13,186 nt of DNA from NCBI GenBank assembly GCA_021802375.1, contig JAKAAL010000035.1:1-13186 (forward strand). Reading direction: 5' to 3'. The notes beneath the pieces are model-generated. The model worked only from the letters and a program-made list of their open reading frames with translations. It was not told the origin of the DNA and ran no database searches. Positions 1-7,522 of this stretch are shown here, in pieces (the stretch's first letter is position 1; each line of letters starts with the position of its first letter). The position numbers and the translations under genes are program-made. This DNA is from Bacillota bacterium (GTDB taxonomy: Bacteria > Bacillota_E > Sulfobacillia > Sulfobacillales > Sulfobacillaceae).

Positions 1-2
1 AA

Positions 3-281
3 CCGACCGCGCATCTGGACCCGGGTCATTCGGTGAAGTTCCTCGAACTCGTCCGACAGCTAGTGGATCGCAACCACATAACCGCGATTATGGCCTACCA
101 CGATCTGGCAACCGTCGGTCTCATGGTTGACGAACTTTGGGTCATGGACCAGGGGCAACTGGTGCTAACCGGCACCCCTGAGGAGGTGCTCCCCGATCCC
201 ACCATTCGCACTATCTATGACACCGATCTGATTGAGGTGCGACACCCCCGCACCCAGCGACCCATACTACTCTTCCCCTAA
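3..281 (+). CDS. ABC transporter ATP-binding protein, C-terminal fragment (iron/cobalamin-type)
   Basis: This is the last 92 codons of an ATPase subunit; the Walker A, signature and most of the Walker B region lie before the window. The reading frame is open from the first bases and begins PTAHLDPG, the D-loop that follows Walker B (normally DEPTAHLD). An H-loop histidine follows in AYHDL. A strand-like segment (VDELWVMDQGQLVLTGTPEEVL) has the usual 'L.dG.iv..G.peevL' tail pattern. This tail resembles FecE/BtuD/HmuV-type subunits that power uptake of siderophores, haem or cobalamin at the membrane, but the substrate cannot be told from this fragment. It ends TAA at 279-281. The GTG at 33 is only an internal codon, not a start. 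No link in function to the flagellar genes is visible. Confidence 0.85.
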   Translation, partial: PTAHLDPGHSVKFLELVRQLVDRNHITAIMAYHDLATVGLMVDELWVMDQGQLVLTGTPEEVLPDPTIRTIYDTDLIEVRHPRTQRPILLFP

Positions 282-347
282 GGCACGACGAACCAAAATC
301 CGGGCATTCCTGCTTCTTATTTCTCGCGGCTTTCCCCCGGTCTTCGC

Positions 348-353
348 TATACT
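348..353 (+). promoter_or_regulatory. Possible -10 element for the GT2 gene
   Basis: TATACT stands 31 bases before the ATG at 385, which leaves room for a short leader with the GGGAGAGG ribosome site. No good -35 box is visible at the standard spacing, so this is weak. The 103-bp gap from 282 to 384 holds nothing else I can name. Confidence 0.25.
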
Positions 354-384
354 GGACAAAACAGCATCGGGAGAGGACCGAACC

Positions 385-1623
385 ATGAACAACCTGCTTA
401 CGCTTGCCATGATTGTCAGAAATGAGGAGTTCTTCTTACCCCAATGCCTCGAGTCGGTGAAAGGGATTGTTGACGACATGGTCATTGTCGATACCGGGTC
501 CACCGACCGCACGGTGGCGATTGCCAAGTCCTTCGGGGCCAAAGTGGTGGAGATTGAGTGGCCCGATGACTTTTCCAAGGCGCGCAATGTGGGCTTGGAT
601 TTAGTGAGGACCCCATGGGTGCTGGTCATGGACGCAGACGAGGAGCTTATTAAGGATGACATCCCCACATTGACCCAAGCCATCAAGACCCCTATTGCCG
701 ATGCATACAACATCCGTATTGTCTCGGTGATGGATAAAGCAGAACATATATCCGAAAGCTACGTGTTGCGGCTATTCCGTGGCCATCCCAAGGTTCGCTT
801 CGTGGGAAAAGTCCATGAGCAAGTTTTCCCATCGCTCGTAAGAGAACAAATGGGCATCGCGTCCCTTGATGCGCGGCTACTGCACAAAGGTTACCTTAAT
901 GCCGTGATGGCAGAGCGCGACAAAACTAACCGAAACCGAACACTTTTGGAAAAACATCTGAAAGAGAATCCCCACGACGGTTACATGTTATGGCAGTTGG
1001 CACAAACGCTGATGATGGCCGGCGATTTTCCAGCCGCACTCTCCGTTGCACGGCGATCGCTGCGCAATTTGGAGGTTGCCAATGCGTTATGGGTCTTAGC
1101 CCAGGTTACGTTAGCACGCCTCCTCGAGCTGAATGGCGAGCCCAAGCGAGCGCTCAAGGCACTGGAAGAAGGGCAGGCCACCTATCCGGGCTATACCGAT
1201 TTCTTTTACCTGGAAGGAATCATTCGCATGAATCTCGGACAATGGGACCAGGCCGAGATTGCCTTCAAAAAGTGCTTGGAGTTAGGTGAGGCGAAGGGTT
1301 TTTTGATGACAGATACTGGCGTGGGGGGATTCAAGTCCCTGCTCAGGCTCGCCGATACCTTGGTCAAGAAGGACAGGCCGAAAGAGGCCTTGGCGTATCT
1401 CCTTATCGCTTTGAAAAATTACCCTAGTTTTAGAGAAGCATGGGACAGATTATTTACGTTGTTGACAGGTTCGACCATTGAGGCGGTTTTGGACGCCGTC
1501 ATATTGGCGATGCCTCTTTCTACGATCGTGAGCACTCTGCAGAGTTGGGACAATCTATCTGAGAACGAGCGCAATCTTCTTTCGGCAGCGCTAGCACGCC
1601 AGCCCGCTAACCCGCAAAGTTAA
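385..1623 (+). CDS. Family 2 glycosyltransferase with C-terminal TPR-like repeats
   Basis: This 412-residue protein is predicted to be a cytoplasmic GT-A-fold glycosyltransferase. Its N-terminal ~150 residues carry the GT2 signposts: MIVRNEE near the start, VDTGSTDRT (about 36-43), the metal and sugar-nucleotide DxD in MDADEE (D83, D85), and a VHEQV motif near 143-147 that is typical of the SunS-like group. From about 190 to the end it is helical with TPR-like pairs (WQLAQTLMMAGDFPAALSVA, AEIAFKKCLELG, LADTLVKKDRPKEALAYL). I chose ATG 385 because GGGAGAGG lies just upstream at the right distance; the frame is open back to 232, but those codons look non-coding. GT2-TPR proteins beside flagellin genes modify flagellin in several Firmicutes, for example the Clostridioides difficile O-GlcNAc system. 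That role is inferred here from position. The 3' end overlaps fliS convergently. Confidence 0.88.
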   Translation: MNNLLTLAMIVRNEEFFLPQCLESVKGIVDDMVIVDTGSTDRTVAIAKSFGAKVVEIEWPDDFSKARNVGLDLVRTPWVLVMDADEELIKDDIPTLTQAIKTPIADAYNIRIVSVMDKAEHISESYVLRLFRGHPKVRFVGKVHEQVFPSLVREQMGIASLDARLLHKGYLNAVMAERDKTNRNRTLLEKHLKENPHDGYMLWQLAQTLMMAGDFPAALSVARRSLRNLEVANALWVLAQVTLARLLELNGEPKRALKALEEGQATYPGYTDFFYLEGIIRMNLGQWDQAEIAFKKCLELGEAKGFLMTDTGVGGFKSLLRLADTLVKKDRPKEALAYLLIALKNYPSFREAWDRLFTLLTGSTIEAVLDAVILAMPLSTIVSTLQSWDNLSENERNLLSAALARQPANPQS

Positions 1624-2038
1624 TCGACACCGCCTCCATCGACTGCGAAACTTCAACAGACGCCGACGCGCCGCGACGGTTCGCGACAAAGGCATCCAGT
1701 CCATGAATGAGGTTTTCCAGCACGACCTCGACACTGTCCAATTCTCCATCAGATCCGGAGACCGCACAGTTCAAAATGGTCCGCCAGCAATAGAGATACA
1801 AATCCCGTAGCTTCTGCCCATCGGGATGGTTCATATTGACGTTGTCCGCAAGCGCTGCCATGATGTCACGTGGCAGTTGCGACTCCCCAAGACCCTTTGA
1901 TGGTTCATTCTTCAAGGCATCCTTCAACTTCCTCAAGCCAGACAAGGCCGCCCGATACAGCATTAAGGTCAGTTGCTCCGGTGTTGCCGTATTGATAGCG
2001 TCTGCCTGATATCGATAGGCCTCTGGGGACATGTTCAT
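1607..2038 (-). CDS. fliS: Flagellar export chaperone FliS
   Basis: The 143-residue protein matches FliS in size and layout. It has a tyrosine-containing N-terminus (MSPEAYRYQADAINTATPEQLTLMLYRAAL) like the usual 'YQ...v.TAsPeeLtlmLYdgal', then an N-M-N segment and a C-terminal helix with LYCWRTILNC. FliS binds the C-terminal D0 region of flagellin in the cytoplasm, stops early polymerisation and delivers it to the export gate. The site GGGAGG sits at 2052-2047, inside the last codons of fliD. It lies 8 bases before ATG 2038 and 5 before an in-frame GTG at 2041; I prefer the ATG, but GTG is possible. Only 4 bases separate the fliD stop (2043) from this start, so the two genes are almost certainly co-transcribed and translationally coupled. 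Unlike flagellin and FliD it has ordinary numbers of Lys, Arg, Asp and Glu, as expected for a protein that stays inside. Confidence 0.9.
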   Translation of the reverse strand: MNMSPEAYRYQADAINTATPEQLTLMLYRAALSGLRKLKDALKNEPSKGLGESQLPRDIMAALADNVNMNHPDGQKLRDLYLYCWRTILNCAVSGSDGELDSVEVVLENLIHGLDAFVANRRGASASVEVSQSMEAVSINFAG

Positions 2039-2042
2039 CACA

Positions 2043-3578
2043 TCAACCTCCCGTCGTGCTGCTTGTTCCCGTGTTAAACAGAGCGCTCAGGAGTGAATAC
2101 TGTTGCGACTCCTTCGCGACCGAGTTAACCCATTGTCCATATTGTATAATGGCCTGTTGCTCTTGATTAGACAACTGCTGGTTCAACATCGCAACTGAAT
2201 TTTGATCCTGCGCCACTTGTTTATTTAAGGTTGCTTCCGCCTGTCCTATAGTACTACTGGGGCCAAGCGAAAAACCGGTGATCACACCATCGCTGTTGGA
2301 ACCACCTGTGACCATCACACTTTGCAATGATTGAAAAATAGCCTTGACTGCCGAAGGATTGCTGGAGATTGCCTGTGATAGCGCTCCGGAACTTACCGAC
2401 AGGGTCCCGTTGGACGAAAAGGTAATGCCGAGATCCGCCAGGGACTGGTACGTACCGACTCCCGTCCGTGTTGAACCAAGTATCTGCTGCGCTTGATTTA
2501 GCACGCTGGTCGGTAAGCCAGACGTTAACACTTGATTGGAATTCGCTACATAATTATATGTCGCGGATGCTCCCGCCCCGGTTTGAACAATGGTTCCGGC
2601 CTGAGCCAAATTCTGCGTATCCTTCACCCATTGGTTCCAGCTAGACACAAAGTGCGTGACCGCATTAGTCATCGCGGAAATATCAGGTTGTACCGAAATG
2701 GTAGTTGTACCCGTCGACTGAGCCGTGATCGTCATTCCAGGAATCAGATTGGAAAACGTGTTGGACGTCGAGCTTATGGCCGTAGATGAATTAAAAGTGG
2801 AACCAAAGCTCACTTGCGCCGAACTTGCCTTCTGCATGACGTTCGCCCCGCTCAATTGAGTCGAGCCGGCGGCGGTGGTATCCGAAGAGACAACGCCTAA
2901 GTAATACAGAGGGCCGTTGGTCTGTCCCGATACCCCGGTGTCGGTATATGTAATGGGCTGCCCCGTTTGATTCGCCTGAATGTCCATAACCCACTGGCCA
3001 TTGCCATTCTGGACCGCGGAAGCAGTCACACCAATACCCGACTGATTGTTTATCTGCGAAACGAGGCTGTTAAGACTTTCCCCGCCACTCGGCAGAGTAA
3101 TGGTAACCGCCGATTGAGTACCTACTTGAATTGTAAAACTCCCTTGAATCGGAGTCGTGGACCCCGGTAGTGTCAGAGTGGCATTCGGGTCCGTTACCGC
3201 CATATTGGCGGCGCTTCCGGAGTCGATCTCAGATTGGGCCAAGGCGCCAACGCTAATGGTATAGGAACCCTGTTGGGCGCTTTGGTCCACAGCTGAAGCC
3301 ACATTGCTGTTGCTGGACGTCGACGTCAACTGGGAGAATATGCTGCCATTAGCCAGACTCGAAAGATTTGATGCAACGCTTTGTGCATCGGCTTGGAGAG
3401 TCCCCCATGCACTCAGCTCTGTTTTATCCTGGCTGATTTGATTTTGATAGGACGTGCTCTGGCTCTGTGTAGCCTGATCGGTCAGCTGCACAAAATTGCT
3501 CGGGTTCAAGTCCTGCAAGATTTGACCAATGGGCGTGTTATAGACTGATCCCCAATTGATACCGCTGGAACCGCTCAT
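2043..3578 (-). CDS. fliD: Flagellar hook-associated protein 2 (filament cap) FliD
   Basis: This 511-residue protein is the filament cap that sits at the distal end and folds exported flagellin subunits into place. It is identified by gene order, length, and its FliD-like ends. The N-terminal D0/D1 helical region (about 30-95) includes LSAWGTLQADAQSVASNLSSL. The middle is rich in Ser, Thr, Gly and Asn with beta-strand character. The C-terminal FliD_C region has the long helix DQNSVAMLNQQLSNQEQQ and the ending QYSLLSALFNTG. ATG 3578 is preceded by AAGGAGGTCCT, a near-perfect ribosome site. The protein has only about 6 Lys, 1 Arg and 1 His in 511 residues, which is very unusual and fits exposure to acid. 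It lies downstream of flagellin past a terminator, and just before fliS. Confidence 0.88.
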   Translation of the reverse strand: MSGSSGINWGSVYNTPIGQILQDLNPSNFVQLTDQATQSQSTSYQNQISQDKTELSAWGTLQADAQSVASNLSSLANGSIFSQLTSTSSNSNVASAVDQSAQQGSYTISVGALAQSEIDSGSAANMAVTDPNATLTLPGSTTPIQGSFTIQVGTQSAVTITLPSGGESLNSLVSQINNQSGIGVTASAVQNGNGQWVMDIQANQTGQPITYTDTGVSGQTNGPLYYLGVVSSDTTAAGSTQLSGANVMQKASSAQVSFGSTFNSSTAISSTSNTFSNLIPGMTITAQSTGTTTISVQPDISAMTNAVTHFVSSWNQWVKDTQNLAQAGTIVQTGAGASATYNYVANSNQVLTSGLPTSVLNQAQQILGSTRTGVGTYQSLADLGITFSSNGTLSVSSGALSQAISSNPSAVKAIFQSLQSVMVTGGSNSDGVITGFSLGPSSTIGQAEATLNKQVAQDQNSVAMLNQQLSNQEQQAIIQYGQWVNSVAKESQQYSLLSALFNTGTSSTTGG

Positions 3579-3589
3579 AGGACCTCCTT

Positions 3590-3624
3590 AAAAAGATAGG
3601 AGGCCGGAGGTTCCGGCCTCCTAT
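3590..3624 (-). terminator. Intrinsic terminator between flagellin and fliD
   Basis: On the minus strand a perfect 12-bp stem, ATAGGAGGCCGG with CCGGCCTCCTAT, is closed by a 5-base loop (AACCT, whose outer A-T can also pair). CTTTTT follows at once. It lies 10 bases after the flagellin stop. This should end most flagellin transcripts, so fliD and fliS would be made by read-through or from another promoter at a lower level. That suits a filament needing thousands of flagellin copies but few caps. The T-run ends one base before the fliD ribosome site, so the two elements are fused. Confidence 0.88.
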
Positions 3625-3633
3625 TCGCGCCGG

Positions 3634-4809
3634 TTAACCGAGAAGCTTGAGCACCAGTGATGGCAGTTGCTGCGACGTTTGCAACGCCTGAATCCCGGTC
3701 TGCATCAATATCTGCTGCTGAGCAAACTGACTCGTAACCGTCGCCATATTGGCGTCCATAATGGTAGATTGGGATGCTTGGAGGTTCGTTGTCTCGGTTT
3801 GCAGGTTGCTGATAGTGTAGTTCAGCTGATCCAGTTGAGCTCCGACCTGACCTTGCGCATTACTCAATATCGCTAGGGCTCCCTGAGCCTGGGTTATGGC
3901 ATACTGAGCACCCTGGGTGGTGTTAACATTAATGTTACTTAGACCCAGCGTCGCACTATTGAAGGTTCCGAACTGCAAGGTGGTGGCGTTGCCATTGCCC
4001 TGGTTTGGTCCGGTCTGGAACGCATACTGTTGAGCCGTAGACCCGCTAGCAATCGCAAACGTGGTACTGGCTCCTGTGGACCCTGCAGCCACCAGGCTTG
4101 CCTGATTAACGGTAAGTGCAAAACTTTCTGTCGTCGAGGCATTGCTACCCTGTACCAATTGCAACGTAATAGTGCCAGAGGTTCCAACATTGGAGATGGT
4201 GCCGGCAGCCACCACAACGCTAGTCCCTGTTGTTGTGCCGGGCCCCTCGATTTTAACGAAGTCCTGCGTCACACTAGACGAATTTGTCGAGTAGGTCACA
4301 CTGACGGTATAGGTCCCAGCAGCTACCGCCCCGCTGTCAGCTCCAACGTTAACCGCAGCAATACCAGAAACTGTAGTTAGATTAGTTTGAGCTCCCTGGT
4401 TGAGAACAAACTGATTGTTGTAGTTGAGAGTCTGAGCAACATTATCCAACGACTGGAGCAACTGCCCAATCTGCGTCTGGATTTGCTGACTGTCTTGCGC
4501 ATTGTTAGTGCTGTTGGATGCCTGAACTGCCAACTGTTGAATTTGCTGCACGATTTGAACATCGGTCTGCATGCCGCCGTTGGCCACGTTCAGTAGGTTG
4601 CTTGCCTGGTTGGCGTTGTTCACCGCTGCGTTAATGCCGCCAATTTCCCCTTGCATCAGGTTGGCAATTGCCAGACCAGACGGGTTGTTCGCCGGTGAAT
4701 TAATCTGCAAGCCTGAGGACATTTCTTGTTGAAGGGTATTGAGGGTGTTCTGAGTGTTAGACAGGGTGTTCTGCGCAAAGAGCGCAGCCACGTTTGTGTT
4801 AATGTACAT
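3634..4809 (-). CDS. hag: Flagellin (filament subunit)
   Basis: This 391-residue protein polymerises into the flagellar filament. The N-terminal D0/D1 region begins MYINTNVAALFAQNTL and continues with SSGLQINSPANNPSGLAIA, the counterpart of the usual SSGLRINSA.DDAAGLAI. The C-terminal D1/D0 region includes MDANMATVTSQFAQQQILMQTG and ends LPSLVLKLLG. Between about 140 and 295 is a Ser/Thr/Gly/Ala-rich variable domain with strand-like stretches, a likely surface for O-glycans. There is no Arg or His and only two Lys; even normally conserved Arg positions are Gln. Asp and Glu are also few. ATG 4809 follows AAGGAGG at 9 bases. A single-gene transcript is likely, bounded by the 3590-3624 terminator. 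I use the Bacillus name hag; fliC is the equivalent name. Confidence 0.94.
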   Translation of the reverse strand: MYINTNVAALFAQNTLSNTQNTLNTLQQEMSSGLQINSPANNPSGLAIANLMQGEIGGINAAVNNANQASNLLNVANGGMQTDVQIVQQIQQLAVQASNSTNNAQDSQQIQTQIGQLLQSLDNVAQTLNYNNQFVLNQGAQTNLTTVSGIAAVNVGADSGAVAAGTYTVSVTYSTNSSSVTQDFVKIEGPGTTTGTSVVVAAGTISNVGTSGTITLQLVQGSNASTTESFALTVNQASLVAAGSTGASTTFAIASGSTAQQYAFQTGPNQGNGNATTLQFGTFNSATLGLSNINVNTTQGAQYAITQAQGALAILSNAQGQVGAQLDQLNYTISNLQTETTNLQASQSTIMDANMATVTSQFAQQQILMQTGIQALQTSQQLPSLVLKLLG

Positions 4810-4839
4810 CGATATTATCCTCCTTGATGGTTATATCCC

Positions 4840-4854
4840 CCGACATCCTGTCGG
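4840..4854. repeat. Short perfect inverted repeat in the flagellin promoter/leader
   Basis: CCGACA and TGTCGG are separated by three bases. The repeat overlaps the -10 element proposed for flagellin. It could be an operator, or a hairpin at the 5' end of the mRNA if transcription starts upstream. Six-bp arms can also occur by chance. Confidence 0.4.
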
Positions 4855-4876
4855 AGATCCTTCCATTTCCTTTTTA
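4848..4876 (-). promoter_or_regulatory. Possible sigma-D (sigma-28) promoter for flagellin
   Basis: Read on the minus strand, TAAA (4876-4873) and TCCGACAG (4855-4848) resemble the flagellar consensus TAAA...GCCGATAT. The spacer counts as 17, or 15-16 if the run of five A residues is shifted; 14-16 is usual. The core CCGA of the -10 is intact. The position, about 40 bases before the start codon, is right for a flagellin gene. Other bases differ from the consensus, so this remains tentative. Confidence 0.45.
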
Positions 4877-4926
4877 ACAGCTCAAGAAACGTATAAGCAA
4901 ATTTTAAAAACCAATTATCGCAGGTT

Positions 4927-4955
4927 TTGCGTTGCGGTATCTCATGACGGATAAT
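4927..4955 (+). promoter_or_regulatory. Possible sigma-A promoter for the tandem glycosyltransferase
   Basis: TTGCGT (4927-4932) and GATAAT (4950-4955) are exactly 17 bases apart. The -10 matches the vegetative consensus in 5 of 6 positions and the -35 only in its first three. Transcription would start near 4962, about 30 bases before the ATG at 4991. The flagellin promoter reads the other way from the same 181-bp gap. Confidence 0.4.
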
Positions 4956-4990
4956 GAAACAATCCTGTAGTAGCAAGTGAGGTCGGCAAC

Positions 4991-7195
4991 ATGAAAATTA
5001 TGTGGGAAGGACACTTCTTCCGCCCGCTAAGTCTAGATAAGGTGAATAGAGAGACTGTCCTAGAGGCTATGAATATGGGACACGAAATGATTCTCCGAGT
5101 GTCTGACGCTACTCCTCTCACCTTTAATCCTGCATATGGCCCGTTGTATCCACTAATAAGCGATAGCCAGCCCGTGGATGTCCACGTGCGTCACCAGTGG
5201 CCCCCTAATTGGGGCGACCGCTCTGGTCCACTAGTTGTATATCAAGGATGGGAGTCCGGAGCTGTTCCGGACGATTGGGTCGACCCGCTCAATAATCCTC
5301 TGACTGTTGGAATTGCCGTCTATTCATCCGCAGTGAAAGAGATGTTTGTCTATAGCGGAGTCGCTCAGGAAAAAATCGTTGTTGTCCCCCTTGGCGTCAA
5401 CCGAACCATCTACCATCCCTATGGACAAGTTATGAAAATAGAGCAGGTCAGAAAGCGAGTACTTTTATGGGTCGGCGGATTAATACCTCGAAAGGGCCTG
5501 GATATATTACTCAAGGCCTACCGTCTGGCGGTTCATCCTGACGATGATGTCACCTTAGTGATTAAGGTTGTTGGTCAAGGAACGGTATATCAAAACCAGG
5601 AGGTTCCCAAGTTATTGCAAGCCGCCATGGCTGATCCACGGTCACCGCATATAGTGGTAATGGATCAAAAGCTTTCTGAATCAGAAATGGCATCCCTATA
5701 TCGGAGAGCAACCGCACTCGTGTCGCCCTATCGAGGCGAAGGATTTAACCTCCCTGTTCTCGAGGCTATGGCATGTGGAGCTATGGTCATCGCCAGCGAT
5801 ACTGAGCCAACAAACGAGTTCGTTCCCGAAAACATCGGGTGGAGAATACCGGGCAAGCGACGCTATTTCTCGGTCGATTACTCTCACAAACAAGCTTGGG
5901 AGTTCGAGGCCGACCCCGAGGCACTTGCACATATATTGAAAACCGTGCTAGGAACTTCGGCATCTGAGCAAGAGCACAGACGTTCACTCGCACAGGTGCA
6001 CGTACAAGCCCACTACACGTGGCGCCACACATGGCGAGCCTGGGAAAACATCTTAAGAGCCGTACCAAGTCCAGTACAAACTGCATCCAAGGCAAATAAT
6101 AAAATTATTTGGAGAGGCCCGATCCGAAATGCCTCCGGATACAGCTCCGAGGCCCGTACTTTCCTTAAGCACTTGCCACAATATGGTGTGTGGCCCCGAA
6201 TTATCGATGAGAGTTACTCCCTTCCATCCGTTTCTTCACCACAGGAAGAAGAGCTATGGAAATACATGGAGAGGTTGCCAGTACCTGATTCGTCCGTCAT
6301 GGTGCATGGATTGCCTGGCCATGCCGCCTACCATCGGCGCCGCGGGACCGATGTGGCTCGCGTGTTTTTTGAAACTGACCGGGTGCCAACCGATTGGGTT
6401 CCCCGATTGAAGGAACTTGATGGGGTAATCGTTGCATCACCATTTAATCGCCGAACCTTTGCCGACAGCGGTGTAGACCCAAGTAAGATCCATATTGTTC
6501 CCAGTCCAGTAGACACAAACCGGTTTGTGCCGCCTAGCAAAAAAATTTCTCACGATGCGTTCCGCTTTCTCTCTATCTTTGATTGGTCCTATCGTAAAGG
6601 ATGGGACCTATTGATTGAAGCGTGGTATAAAGCGTTTACGCGGAAAGACCCCGTTAAGCTAATTCTTAAGCTAACCAATCTTGTTACCCATGGACCAGAG
6701 AGAGAATTGGCTTTGTTTATCAGGAAGAAAAACTTCGTTGTCGACGAAGGCGCTCCCATACAAATCATTACCGAGAACTTGTCCGAAGACGCCGTCGCGG
6801 CTCTGTATCAATCAGCCAATGCTTTTGTACTGCCCACCCGAGGAGAAGGCTGGGGACGTCCAATTCTCGAAGCTATGGCCTGCGATTTGCCGGTCATCGT
6901 AACAAATTGGAGTGCACCCGCCGATTACTTAAATGTAAACAACTCCTACCCGATCCGAATTAAGGGGCTTGAGAAAATAAGCGATTCCTATCCTCTGCCT
7001 TTCTACAGGGGACATTACTGGGCGGAGCCAGACGTCGATCATATGATCCACCAGTTGCGGGCGTGCTACCAAAATGGTAGTTCGACGCTTTCCGGCATCC
7101 GCGAAACCGCATTAAAATTCTCACCAGATAACGCGACACGGGAACTGGTAAGAGTGCTGAAAACGTTTGGGGTGGTTCCGGAAGTTCCGGACTAA
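4991..7195 (+). CDS. Tandem GT4-type glycosyltransferase (two modules in one chain)
   Basis: The 734-residue protein holds two complete-looking GT-B glycosyltransferase modules, at about 1-360 and 371-734. Each C-terminal nucleotide-sugar half shows the GT4 E-x7-E signature: E250/E258 in RGEGFNLPVLEAMACG and E619/E627 in RGEGWGRPILEAMACD. Each also has the basic phosphate-binding loop, IPRKGLDILL (166-174) and YRKGWDLLIEAW (534-545). A shared pattern before this (VVPLGVNRTIY; IVPSPVDTNRF) suggests duplication or fusion of related enzymes. It probably transfers two successive sugars from nucleotide donors in the cytoplasm. ATG 4991 follows GTGAGGT. No membrane segment or signal peptide is visible. 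It faces away from flagellin across a shared promoter region, so flagellin glycan assembly is the likely role. This is inferred from context, and a surface polysaccharide is the alternative. Confidence 0.88.
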   Translation: MKIMWEGHFFRPLSLDKVNRETVLEAMNMGHEMILRVSDATPLTFNPAYGPLYPLISDSQPVDVHVRHQWPPNWGDRSGPLVVYQGWESGAVPDDWVDPLNNPLTVGIAVYSSAVKEMFVYSGVAQEKIVVVPLGVNRTIYHPYGQVMKIEQVRKRVLLWVGGLIPRKGLDILLKAYRLAVHPDDDVTLVIKVVGQGTVYQNQEVPKLLQAAMADPRSPHIVVMDQKLSESEMASLYRRATALVSPYRGEGFNLPVLEAMACGAMVIASDTEPTNEFVPENIGWRIPGKRRYFSVDYSHKQAWEFEADPEALAHILKTVLGTSASEQEHRRSLAQVHVQAHYTWRHTWRAWENILRAVPSPVQTASKANNKIIWRGPIRNASGYSSEARTFLKHLPQYGVWPRIIDESYSLPSVSSPQEEELWKYMERLPVPDSSVMVHGLPGHAAYHRRRGTDVARVFFETDRVPTDWVPRLKELDGVIVASPFNRRTFADSGVDPSKIHIVPSPVDTNRFVPPSKKISHDAFRFLSIFDWSYRKGWDLLIEAWYKAFTRKDPVKLILKLTNLVTHGPERELALFIRKKNFVVDEGAPIQIITENLSEDAVAALYQSANAFVLPTRGEGWGRPILEAMACDLPVIVTNWSAPADYLNVNNSYPIRIKGLEKISDSYPLPFYRGHYWAEPDVDHMIHQLRACYQNGSSTLSGIRETALKFSPDNATRELVRVLKTFGVVPEVPD

Positions 7196-7504
7196 TGCGG
7201 CCGATGATCGGACCCATGCCATGTATCGGACTTCGACCTTCGAAAACCCGGCTTCTTCGGCCATAAACTAGAGAGATGAGACGTTAACAGTTTCAAATAT
7301 CATGACGCCTCCCCAGCAAGAACTCGTCGGATTAATTGCATAGCTTTCGCGTCGCATGTTTGAGCGATTTCGCACCTAAAATATGGCAAAAAGAGAGTTT
7401 GGGACGGGGTCAGGGATCCGGGGGACGCCGCAGTGGCGGGTTAGTGAAGATGGTCGGCGACATATGTAACGCTTCTAAGAGCGCCTCGAGCGTGGCGTTC
7501 CGCT
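7196..7504. other. Gene-free stretch between the glycosyltransferase and the ISL3 remnant
   Basis: I see no convincing gene here. There are small inverted repeats just after the glycosyltransferase stop (CCGATGATCGG at 7201-7211, for example), but no T-run to make a terminator. The left end of the ISL3 element should lie in this stretch, but no GGCTCTTC terminus is present. GGCTTCTTCGG at 7250-7260 is the nearest match and is not convincing. Confidence 0.5.
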
Positions 7505-7522
7505 GCAGGAGGTGCATGTCTT

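Noticed and set aside
232..384. Upstream in-frame extension of the GT2 gene starting at GTG 232
   Set aside because: It overlaps the ABC gene end, has no ribosome site, and its residues do not fit a GT2 N-terminus. ATG 385 has a good site and starts directly at the family fold.
4030..4380. 116-codon plus-strand frame inside flagellin
   Set aside because: It is antisense to the variable domain of a certain flagellin gene and resembles nothing I know.
7390..7397. AAAGAGAG as the left target duplication of ISL3 (AAAGAGAA follows the right end)
   Set aside because: It matches 7 of 8 bases, but no ISL3 terminus follows it, so the match is probably chance.
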